Below are positions 1 through 8,314 of a stretch of 64,000 nucleotides of DNA, in pieces; position 1 is the first letter of the stretch; each line of letters starts with the position of its first letter. The stretch is from Methylobacterium sp. (lineage in GTDB: Bacteria > Pseudomonadota > Alphaproteobacteria > Rhizobiales > Beijerinckiaceae): contig NZ_JAIETD010000013.1 in NCBI RefSeq assembly GCF_019745455.1, forward strand, positions 62,001 through 126,000. Reading direction: 5' to 3'. The notes beneath the pieces were generated by a model, which was given only the letters and a program-made list of their open reading frames with translations, had not been told where the DNA came from and did no database searches. Made by a program: the position numbers and the translations under genes.

Positions 1-3000
1 GCGATAACGGGAGGTGCGGAGCCGACCTTCCAACTTCCGCCCCTCACTCCTGGGTATCATCGCCTGACCGCCAGTCTAGGCGACAAACGTGCCGAAGCCT
101 GGGTGATCGCAGCGCCCAAGCGCTGCTGGCGCCCGCGAGCGTATGCCGACGATGGAGCTCGCGACTGGGGTCTGGCGGCGCAACTTTATGGCCTTCGTTC
201 TCCGGAGAACCTCGGCATCGGCTCCTACGCTGATGCGGGCCGTGCTGCACGGGATGCGGGATTGCGGGGAGCTTCGTTCCTGGGCCTCAGCCCGGTCCAC
301 GCCCTCTTCGAGTCCGATCGAACGAAAATCTCGCCCTACTCGCCTTCGTCGCGGTTGTTCCTTGAAACCCTGTTCATCGAACCTGCCTCGCTTCCTGGCT
401 TCAGGGGATCGCGGGCAGCCACGCTGCTAGGCGAGATGGCGGGACGGGTCGAGGCGTTGCAGGAATCGGCACTCGTCGACCATGCGGGCGTCTGGGCCGT
501 GCTCTCGCCTGTGCTGCGGGCGTTCTGGGAGGATTCCGCCGCCCGCACCGACCGCGACCCGGCTTTCCGGGCGTTTCGCGAGGCGGGAGGGGCAGATCTC
601 GAAGCGCATGGCCGCTTCGAGGCTTTGTCGGAGCATTTCCAGGCGCGCGGCGCGCATTGGGTCGGCGACTGGCCAGAAGAGATGCGCGCGGCCGGCTCGC
701 AGGCGGTGGCCGATTTTGCCCGCGAGCACGCCGAGGCGGTCAGCTACCATGTCTGGCTGCAATACCTCGCCGACCTTCAGCTCGGTGCGGCCTCGGAGGC
801 CGCCCTCGGCACCGGCATGCGACTCGGTCTTTATCGCGACCTCGCGGTCGGGGCCGATCGCGGTGGTTCCGAGGTGTGGTCCCATTCCGAGCGCTTCGCT
901 CTCGGCGTATCCATCGGCGCGCCGCCCGATCTCCTCGCCCCGAAAGGCCAAGATTGGGGCCTGCCCGCCTTCGATCCACTCGAGATGGAGAAGGACGGCC
1001 TCGCCGCCTTCAGGGCGCTGGTGCAGGCGAACATGCGCCATGCCGGCGCGATCCGCATCGATCACGCCTTCCAGCTCGCCCGCCTGTTCCTCATCCCGTC
1101 GAACGGTTCTGCCAAGGACGGCGCCTACGTGGCGATGCCGTTCGAGGCGATGCTGGCGGTCCTGCGCCTCGAGAGCCACCGCTCCAAGTGCCTCGTCATC
1201 GCCGAGGACCTCGGCACCGCGCCCGAGGGTTTCTCCGACGCGCTGATGCAGGCCGGAATCCTGAGCTACCGCATCCTCGCCTTCGAGCGCGAGCATGACG
1301 GCCGCTTCAAGCCGCCCTCGGCCTACCCGCGCGATGCGCTCACCGCCATCACGACCCACGACCTGCCGACCTTCGTCGGATGGTGGCGGGTGGTCGATAC
1401 CGATACGCGCCAGGCCCTGGGGCTCTACGACGCCGAGCGCGCAGAGGCCGAGCGGGTCGGCCGCGTCACCGAGCGTCAGCGCCTGACCGATGCGCTTGCG
1501 GCCGACCAGCTCCTGCCGAGCTACGATCCCCCGGAGGCGGCGCCCTTCGAGGCAGCCGCCCGCTATCTCGCCCGCGCGCCCTCGATGCTGACGGCGGTCC
1601 AGTACGAGGATGTCGTCTCCGAACTGAGCCAGGCCAACGTACCGGGCTCGACCGAGGGCTATCCGAACTGGCGGAGGAAGCTCGACCGGAGCCTCGAAGC
1701 CATCGCGGCGCCGGGTGGTCCCCTGGCGAAGCTTGCCGCCGCGCTCTCGGCCGAGTTCCGAGGGCCGCGTTCCGGCGCCGCGCGCCTGTCTTCGCCGCCG
1801 CCGCGGGCGACCTACCGGCTCCAGTTCCACAAGGGCTTCACCTTCGCGGACGCTGAGGCGATCGTCCCGTATCTCGCCAAGCTCGGGATCAGCCACGTCT
1901 ACGCCTCGCCGATCCAGAAGGCGCGGCCGGGCTCGACCCACGGCTACGACATCGCCGACCACTCGACGATCAACCCCGAGCTCGGCGGCGAGGAAGGCTT
2001 CGTCCGCTTCTCGGAAGCCTTACGCGAGCACGGCCTCAAGCTTCTCCTCGACATCATGCCCAACCACATGGGCGTCGGCGGGGCCGACAATCCGTGGTGG
2101 CTCTCGGTGCTCGAATGGGGAGGGCTTTCGCCCTACGCCCACGCCTTCGACATCGACTGGTCGCGGCTCGGCGCCAACAACAAGCTCGTGGTGCCCTTCC
2201 TCGGCGACCGCTACGGCGAGGCGCTGGAAAGCGGCAAGCTCGACCTGAAGTTCGATGCCGAGCAGGGGGCCTTCAGCGTCTGGCACTACGAGCACGCCTT
2301 CCCGATCTGCCCGCTTCAATACCCCTCGATCCTCAACCGCGCTCTGGCCGCCCTCGAGGATGTCGGCGACGCCGCGGCGTACGAGGTGCTCAGCATCTCC
2401 GAGCAGCTTCGGCTGATGGGTGAGGAGACCAAGCTCGACCGCCGCCGTGGTTTTCCCGAGGAGGCCGACGAGCTGAAGCAGCGCCTCTCAGAGGCCGTGG
2501 CCGCATCGCCGGCGCTCCAGGCCGCGATCGAGCGGACGCTTCGGCTGTTCAACGGCGTCGAGGGCTACCCGGACAGCTTCGGTCCCCTGCACCGGCTGCT
2601 CGAACTGCAATCCTACCGCCTCGCCCATTGGCGGGTGGCGGCGAGCGACATCAATTACCGGCGCTTCTTCGATGTGAACTCCCTCGCCGGTCTTCGGGTC
2701 GAGAAGTCCGACATCTTCCAGAAGTCGCACGAGACGATCTTCCGCCACGTTCGCGAAGGCCGGATCGACGGTCTGCGCATCGACCATATCGACGGCCTTG
2801 CCGATCCGCTCGGCTATGCTCGCGCCCTGCAGGCGGAGGTCGGGCCGGGCTTCTACGTCGTGGTCGAGAAGATCCTGGAGCCGGGCGAGAAGCTGCGGCC
2901 CTGGCCTGTCGCCGGCACCACCGGCTACGACGTCCTCAATCAGCTCGACGGCATCCTGGTCGATCAGGAGCGCCACAGCCGCGTTACCCAATTCTATCGC

Positions 3001-4593
3001 TGGGCCACCGGCGACGACGAGCCCTACGGCTTCCAGCTCCGCGCCGCCAAGGCCGAGATCATCGAGATCAGCTTCGCCAGCGAGCTCGAAGTCATGACGG
3101 CGGATCTCAAGCAGATCGCGGACGCCGACCGGCGCACACGCGACTTCTCCGTCAACGCGATCCGCCGAGCCTTGATCGAGATCATCGCCCGCTTCCCGAC
3201 CTATCGCTCCTACCTGCCCGGCGATCTCGACGAGAGCGATGTCGAGGACGACGACGTGCAACTCATCGAAGGCGCCGTCGCCAAGGCCAAGCGCTGGAGT
3301 TCGTTGCCGGATCGATCGGTCCACGACTTCGCGGCCGACGCGCTGCTCGGACGCATCGAAACCGACGGACCGGGGCGCCCGGAACCCGCCGTGATCCTTC
3401 GTTTCCGCCGCCGCTTCCAGCAGCTCACCGGCCCGGTCATGGCCAAGAGCCTCGAAGACACCTTGTTCTATCGCTTCAGCGAGTTGCTGGCGCTCAACGA
3501 GGTCGGCGGCGACCCCGGCGAGTATGGCATCGACGCCATACATTTCCACGCGCTGCAGGCGGCGCGGGCCCGCGACTGGCCGAACGCCATGATCACGACG
3601 GCGACCCACGACACCAAGCGCGGGGAGGATGCCCGCACCCGGCTGCTGGCGCTTTCCGAGCTCCCGGAGGTCTGGGCGGAAGCCTGGACGATCCTCGGCC
3701 AGACGGCCCGCGCCCATCTTCATAAGGGCGATGACGGTCTCGAGCCGGATGCCAAGGATCAGTGGATGTTCCTCCAGGCGATCCTCGGCGCCTGGCCGAT
3801 CGAGCTCCTCGACCACGACGACGAAGCCGTGATCGAGGATTTCCGTAAGCGCCTCGACGCCTATTCGGAGAAGGCTCTTCGCGAGGGCAAGCGCCGGTCG
3901 AGCTGGGTCAATGTCGACGAGGGCTACGAGAACGCCGTCAAGGCGCTCTTTGCCGGGCTGATCGCGCCTGGCGCCAAGTTCCTCCAGCTGACGCGGCCGA
4001 TCGCGCGGCGCCTCGCCCATCTCGGGATGATCGCGAGCCTCGGGCGCACCGTCCTGAAATGCACGTTGCCCGGCCTGCCCGACACCTATCAGGGCACCGA
4101 GGCCTGGGATTTCTCCTTCGTCGATCCCGACAACCGCCGGCCGGTGGATTATGCGCGCCTTGCCGGCGCCCTTGAGGAGGCCGGCGATCCCCGCTCGCTG
4201 ATCGGCAGCTGGCGCGACGGACGGGTCAAGCAGGCGACCTTGGCGCGGCTCCTGGCGGATCGTGCCGCGCGGCCCTCGTTCTATGCCGACGCGGATTACA
4301 TCGCCGTTCCGGCCAAGGGCGAGAAGGCCGACCACGTGCTCGCCTTCACCCGCTCCGACAGCACGAGCGGGGAGGGCGACCTCCTCGTCGCCGTGCCTCG
4401 GCTAGTCGCCGATCTCGTCGGCGGCGAAGGCTGGTCGGGCGCGGGCTTTTCCGGAACGGTGCTGCCGGTGCCGGAGGCGAGCCGATGGGTCGATCTCGTG
4501 ACCGGCGAGGAACGGATGGCAGGCGAGGGGCGTATCGATCTCACGACGCTGTTCGCGCAACTGCCATATGCGGTGCTTAAGCGAGTGGTCTGA
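1..4593 (+). CDS. treY: 4-alpha-glucanotransferase / maltooligosyltrehalose synthase fusion (MalQ-TreY), 5'-truncated by window edge
   Basis: The protein joins two glycoside hydrolase domains. The reading frame is open back to base 1 with no stop, and the residues before the first GTG (103) still look like a MalQ N-terminus (LPPLTPGYHRL), so the start lies outside the window. The first part (to about base 1790) is MalQ (GH77): RIDH nucleophile near 1054-1065, AEDLG acid/base near 1201, THDLPT near 1354. It would disproportionate maltodextrins. The second part (from about 1806) is TreY (GH13_26): RIDHID near 2776-2793, VVVEK near 2848, ATHDTKR near 3601, and TYQGTEAWDFSFVDPDNRR near 4085. TreY converts the reducing end of maltooligosaccharides to a trehalose linkage. 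TreZ, the partner that releases trehalose, is not seen and may lie upstream. Assignment of both domains is firm; joint action is inference. Confidence 0.93.
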   Translation, partial: AITGGAEPTFQLPPLTPGYHRLTASLGDKRAEAWVIAAPKRCWRPRAYADDGARDWGLAAQLYGLRSPENLGIGSYADAGRAARDAGLRGASFLGLSPVHALFESDRTKISPYSPSSRLFLETLFIEPASLPGFRGSRAATLLGEMAGRVEALQESALVDHAGVWAVLSPVLRAFWEDSAARTDRDPAFRAFREAGGADLEAHGRFEALSEHFQARGAHWVGDWPEEMRAAGSQAVADFAREHAEAVSYHVWLQYLADLQLGAASEAALGTGMRLGLYRDLAVGADRGGSEVWSHSERFALGVSIGAPPDLLAPKGQDWGLPAFDPLEMEKDGLAAFRALVQANMRHAGAIRIDHAFQLARLFLIPSNGSAKDGAYVAMPFEAMLAVLRLESHRSKCLVIAEDLGTAPEGFSDALMQAGILSYRILAFEREHDGRFKPPSAYPRDALTAITTHDLPTFVGWWRVVDTDTRQALGLYDAERAEAERVGRVTERQRLTDALAADQLLPSYDPPEAAPFEAAARYLARAPSMLTAVQYEDVVSELSQANVPGSTEGYPNWRRKLDRSLEAIAAPGGPLAKLAAALSAEFRGPRSGAARLSSPPPRATYRLQFHKGFTFADAEAIVPYLAKLGISHVYASPIQKARPGSTHGYDIADHSTINPELGGEEGFVRFSEALREHGLKLLLDIMPNHMGVGGADNPWWLSVLEWGGLSPYAHAFDIDWSRLGANNKLVVPFLGDRYGEALESGKLDLKFDAEQGAFSVWHYEHAFPICPLQYPSILNRALAALEDVGDAAAYEVLSISEQLRLMGEETKLDRRRGFPEEADELKQRLSEAVAASPALQAAIERTLRLFNGVEGYPDSFGPLHRLLELQSYRLAHWRVAASDINYRRFFDVNSLAGLRVEKSDIFQKSHETIFRHVREGRIDGLRIDHIDGLADPLGYARALQAEVGPGFYVVVEKILEPGEKLRPWPVAGTTGYDVLNQLDGILVDQERHSRVTQFYRWATGDDEPYGFQLRAAKAEIIEISFASELEVMTADLKQIADADRRTRDFSVNAIRRALIEIIARFPTYRSYLPGDLDESDVEDDDVQLIEGAVAKAKRWSSLPDRSVHDFAADALLGRIETDGPGRPEPAVILRFRRRFQQLTGPVMAKSLEDTLFYRFSELLALNEVGGDPGEYGIDAIHFHALQAARARDWPNAMITTATHDTKRGEDARTRLLALSELPEVWAEAWTILGQTARAHLHKGDDGLEPDAKDQWMFLQAILGAWPIELLDHDDEAVIEDFRKRLDAYSEKALREGKRRSSWVNVDEGYENAVKALFAGLIAPGAKFLQLTRPIARRLAHLGMIASLGRTVLKCTLPGLPDTYQGTEAWDFSFVDPDNRRPVDYARLAGALEEAGDPRSLIGSWRDGRVKQATLARLLADRAARPSFYADADYIAVPAKGEKADHVLAFTRSDSTSGEGDLLVAVPRLVADLVGGEGWSGAGFSGTVLPVPEASRWVDLVTGEERMAGEGRIDLTTLFAQLPYAVLKRVV

Positions 4594-4605
4594 GACGGGA
4601 CGAAC

Positions 4606-4735
4606 CCTCCCCCCTCCGTGGGGGGCGGGTGCCTCGTGGATGCGAGACGGGAGAGGGGACGACCTCTCCGGATAAGGCGCTCCCCTCTCCCGACCCGCTT
4701 CGCGGGCCACCCTCTCCCGCAGAGGGGAGAGGGAT
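4606..4735. repeat. Intergenic palindromic repeat element (CCCTCTCCC / GGGAGAGGG type)
   Basis: A C/T-rich and G/A-rich stretch fills the space between treY and glgE. It contains nested inverted repeats: CCCTCTCCC at 4710-4718 pairs with GGGAGAGGG at 4725-4733 across a 6-base loop, a GCCCGC-type small hairpin sits near 4693-4706, and further copies of GGGAGAGGGG (4649-4658) and CCCCTCTCCC (4682-4691) face each other. This composition is typical of short dispersed palindromic elements in intergenic DNA of Hyphomicrobiales. It is transcribed toward glgE and could fold in the mRNA. No second copy was noticed in this window. Confidence 0.7.
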
Positions 4736-4761
4736 TGGTGGCAAGAATGACGAGGGACAGG

Positions 4762-7700
4762 ATGAACGCACAGCCACCCGCCACGACCTCCGTGCAGCAG
4801 GCCAAGGCCGGAAGCGTCGCCCTTCCGGCGACCCTGGCGCCACGGGCCGAGGGGCCGCGGATCTACAACCTGTTCCCGCTCCTCGTCGGCCGCGTCTCGG
4901 CCTGGACTGCAGAGCTGCCCCGCATCGCCGCCCTCGGGTTCGACTGGATCTACCTCAACCCCTTCCACCAGACCGGCGGCTCGCGCAGCCTCTACGCCGT
5001 CTCGGATATCGAGCGCCTCGACGAGCGCTTCCGCGATCATGACGGCACCTCGGACGACGAGCAGATCCGCCGCTTCTGCGCCGCCGCCGAGGCGCATGGC
5101 CTCTCGGTGATGACCGACCTCGTCGTCAACCACACCGCCAAGGACGGCCCGCTGGCGCGGGAGCGGCCGGACCTCTTCGTCCTCGACGAACACGGCCAGC
5201 CCGAGAGCCCCTATGCCGTCGATCCCGACGACCCGTCGATCCGTACGGTCTGGGGCGATCTCGCCGAGCTCAACTACCATTCCGAGGCCGCCGCTCAGGA
5301 ACTCACGAAGATCTGGGCAGCCTATATCAACCGCCTGCAGGACCTCGGCGTGCGCGGCTTTCGCTGCGATGCCGCCTACAAGGTGCCGCCCGAGGTCTGG
5401 CGCGTGCTGATCCAGTCGGCGAAAGCGCTGGAGCCGGATTGCCTCTTCGCCGCCGAGACGCTGGGCTGCACCTTCGAGGAGGCCCAGGCGACTGCCGGAG
5501 CCGGCTTCGATTACCTGTTCAATTCCTTCGCCTGGTGGGACCTGAAGGCACCCTGGGCCCTGGAGCAGTACGAGCGGCTTCGCATCATCGCGCCCTCGAT
5601 CGCCTTTCCCGAGAACCACGACATGCCGCGGCTCGCGGCGGAGGCCGAGGGGGATGCCGGCGAGATCGCCCGCCACCTGAAGGCCCGCTACGCACTCGCT
5701 GCGTTCTTCTCAGCCGGCGTGCTGATGCCGATCGGCTACGAATGGGGCTATTCCCGCGCCCTGCACGTCGTCGAGACGACGCCCGAAAGCCGCGAATCCG
5801 AGACCGGTATCGACATCTCCGCCTTCGTTGCAGCGGTCAACGCTCTGCGCGCCGAGCTTCCGGCCGCCAATGTCGAGGGCGCCCAGGCACGCATCTCGGC
5901 GCCGGATGCCGACGTCGTGGCGTTGATCCGCTTCGATACCGGCCACGCGGCCTCGGCCCGCCACGCCGTGCTCGTGCTCCACAACCCGACGGCGGCGCCG
6001 ATCCCCGTCGATGCTACCGCGATCCTTGCCCGTACCGGCGGCATGATCGGCACCTTCATCGACCGCACGCCGGACGCCTCGCCGATCGCCTTCCGCGTCG
6101 GCGATGCCGTCACCCTGCAGCCCGGCGAGGTCCGCATCCTCGCCGCCGACCAGCCGAAGGTGACGCGCTGGCCGCGGCCCACCAACCCGGATGGCCGCGG
6201 CCGCGTCGTCATCGAGGCGGTCTCGCCGGAGATCGACGGCGGCCGTTCGGCGGTGAAACGCGTGGTCGGCGAGCAGGTCGAGGTGACGGCCGATATCTTC
6301 AGCGACGGCCATGACATCATCGACGCCGAGATCCTATCGCGTGCTGCTGGCGAGACCGAGTGGCGCCGCGACCCGATGGTCTTCGTCGACAATGATCGCT
6401 GGCGCGGGCATTTCCCGCTGGAGCGCAACGCCCGCCACGTCTTCACCATCGAGGCCTGGCGCGATGCCTTCTCGTCCTGGGTCCGCGACACCCTGAAGAA
6501 GCGCGATGCCGGCGTTGATGTCCGTCTCGAGACGATCGAGGGCGTCGCCCTCGTGAAGGCCGCCGCCGGCCTTGCCACGGGCCCCGACGCTACCGCCCTG
6601 GCCGACCTCGTCGCTGCACTCGAAGCCGACGAGGCCGGATCGGCGTCGCAGCTCGACCGCATCCTCGCGCCGACGGCTGCCTCCCTGATCCGCCGCAATG
6701 CCGAGCGGGTGAACCTGTCGCGCTATCCGGTCGAGATCCCGGTCATCGCCGACCGCCTCGCGGCCCGGTTCTCGGCCTGGTACGAGATCTTCCCGCGCTC
6801 GCAATCGGGCGATCCGAACCGCCACGGCACCTTCGACGACGTCATCCGCCGCCTGCCCGAGATCCGCGAGCTCGGCTTCGACGTGCTCTATTTCACGCCG
6901 ATCCACCCGATCGGGAAGACCAATCGGAAGGGCAAGAACAACACCCTCAAGGCCCAGCCCGGCGATGTCGGCTCGGTCTACGCCGTCGGCTCCGAGGAGG
7001 GCGGCCACGAGGCGGTGCATCCCGAACTCGGCACCCTCGACGACTTCTCGCGCCTGGTGGCGGCGAGCCATGCCTACGGCATGGAGATCGCCCTCGATTT
7101 CGCGATCCAGTGCTCGCCGGACCACCCCTGGATCAAGAACCACCCGGAATGGTTCGAATGGCGGCCCGACGGGACGTTGAGGTTCGCCGAGAACCCGCCC
7201 AAGAAATACGAGGACATCTCCAACGTCCATTTCTACGGCGGCGCGCTGCCCTCGCTCTGGATCGAGCTGCGCGACATCGTGATGGGATGGGCGGAGCGCG
7301 GGGTGCGCATCTTCCGCGTCGACAACCCGCACACCAAGCCGATCCCGTTCTGGGAATGGATGATCGCCGCGGTCAACGAGCGCTATCCCGACGTCATCTT
7401 CCTCGCCGAGGCTTTCACCAGGCCGAAGATGATGAAGAAGCTCGCCAAGGCCGGCTACCAGCAGAGCTACACCTACTTCACTTGGCGCAACACGAAGCAG
7501 GAGCTGATCGAGTACTCGACCGAACTCGCGGGAGAGATGGGGGAGTATTACCGGCCGAATTTCTTCGCCAACACGCCGGATATCAATCCAGTCTATCTTC
7601 AGACGAGCGGTCGCGCCGGCTTCATCGTCCGCGCGACGCTGGCGGCGACGCTCTCATCGGTCTACGGCATCTATAACGGCTTCGAACTCTGCGAGGCCGA

Positions 7701-8142
7701 ACCCTATCCGGGCAAGGAAGAGTACCTCAACTCGGAGAAGTACGAGCTCAAGGCCTGGGATTATCACAAGCCCGGCAACATCCGCGAGCACATCATCAAG
7801 CTCAACCGCATCCGCCGCGAGAATCCGGCCCTGTGGGACTTCCGGAACGTCGTCTTCACCGGCGCTTACAACGAACAGATCTTGGCCTACGCCAAGGTGA
7901 CGCCCGAGCGCGACAACTGCGTCTTCGTCCTCGTGAACCTCGATCCGCGCAGCCGCCAGGAATGCACCTACGAGGTACCTCTCTGGCTGCTAGGCCAGCC
8001 CGAAGACGGGGCGGTTGAGGTCGAGGACCTGCTTCAGGGCTACAAGTTCGAGCTTCGCGGCAAGTCGCACCGGATCGCCCTCGATCCGGCCGAGCGTTCG
8101 ACGATCATCTGGCGCTTGCGGGTGCCGCGCCGGGTTGCGTGA
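4762..8142 (+). CDS. glgE: GH13 alpha-amylase-like domain fused to alpha-1,4-glucan:maltose-1-phosphate maltosyltransferase (GlgE)
   Basis: GlgE transfers maltose from maltose 1-phosphate onto alpha-1,4-glucan. The start is taken at ATG 4762 (MNAQPPAT), which has a GAGGGA ribosome site at 4752-4757; ATG 4747 is an alternative. The open frame continues to 4618, but that part is inside the palindromic repeat and not credible. The first ~420 residues are a GH13 domain with complete catalytic motifs: TDLVVNHT, GFRCDAAYK (nucleophile), FAAETLG (acid/base), PENHDMPR. A sandwich region follows, then the GlgE domain from about residue 540: CSPDHPWIKNHPEWF, IFRVDNPHTKP with nucleophile Asp854, IFLAEAFTRP, NTPDINP and GIYNGFELCE. 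GlgE proteins usually have about 660-700 residues, so this 1126-residue form carries an extra enzyme module. The substrate of the N-terminal module is not known from sequence. TreS-maltokinase, which supplies maltose 1-phosphate, is the next gene. Confidence 0.93.
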   Translation: MNAQPPATTSVQQAKAGSVALPATLAPRAEGPRIYNLFPLLVGRVSAWTAELPRIAALGFDWIYLNPFHQTGGSRSLYAVSDIERLDERFRDHDGTSDDEQIRRFCAAAEAHGLSVMTDLVVNHTAKDGPLARERPDLFVLDEHGQPESPYAVDPDDPSIRTVWGDLAELNYHSEAAAQELTKIWAAYINRLQDLGVRGFRCDAAYKVPPEVWRVLIQSAKALEPDCLFAAETLGCTFEEAQATAGAGFDYLFNSFAWWDLKAPWALEQYERLRIIAPSIAFPENHDMPRLAAEAEGDAGEIARHLKARYALAAFFSAGVLMPIGYEWGYSRALHVVETTPESRESETGIDISAFVAAVNALRAELPAANVEGAQARISAPDADVVALIRFDTGHAASARHAVLVLHNPTAAPIPVDATAILARTGGMIGTFIDRTPDASPIAFRVGDAVTLQPGEVRILAADQPKVTRWPRPTNPDGRGRVVIEAVSPEIDGGRSAVKRVVGEQVEVTADIFSDGHDIIDAEILSRAAGETEWRRDPMVFVDNDRWRGHFPLERNARHVFTIEAWRDAFSSWVRDTLKKRDAGVDVRLETIEGVALVKAAAGLATGPDATALADLVAALEADEAGSASQLDRILAPTAASLIRRNAERVNLSRYPVEIPVIADRLAARFSAWYEIFPRSQSGDPNRHGTFDDVIRRLPEIRELGFDVLYFTPIHPIGKTNRKGKNNTLKAQPGDVGSVYAVGSEEGGHEAVHPELGTLDDFSRLVAASHAYGMEIALDFAIQCSPDHPWIKNHPEWFEWRPDGTLRFAENPPKKYEDISNVHFYGGALPSLWIELRDIVMGWAERGVRIFRVDNPHTKPIPFWEWMIAAVNERYPDVIFLAEAFTRPKMMKKLAKAGYQQSYTYFTWRNTKQELIEYSTELAGEMGEYYRPNFFANTPDINPVYLQTSGRAGFIVRATLAATLSSVYGIYNGFELCEAEPYPGKEEYLNSEKYELKAWDYHKPGNIREHIIKLNRIRRENPALWDFRNVVFTGAYNEQILAYAKVTPERDNCVFVLVNLDPRSRQECTYEVPLWLLGQPEDGAVEVEDLLQGYKFELRGKSHRIALDPAERSTIIWRLRVPRRVA

Positions 8143-8314
8143 TGAGGGCGGGCGTGTCAGCAAAAAACATCACGGCCGGGCTGACCGTCGTGTTGTCGCC
8201 CAGAAGTTGGAGCCAAAGCTCCGGCCGACGCCCAGCCTCAGCCAAGCCTTTCCCGGCCGCCGGTGCGGATTCGTCCTATCCACCCTTGAACTCGACGCAT
8301 GAGGCAACGACGCG

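Noticed and set aside
427-4335. Long open frames on the minus strand opposite the MalQ-TreY gene (up to 615 codons)
   Set aside because: They are antisense to a clearly conserved gene, are very rich in Arg/Gly/Asp/Glu as expected from high-GC shadow frames, and show no family motifs.
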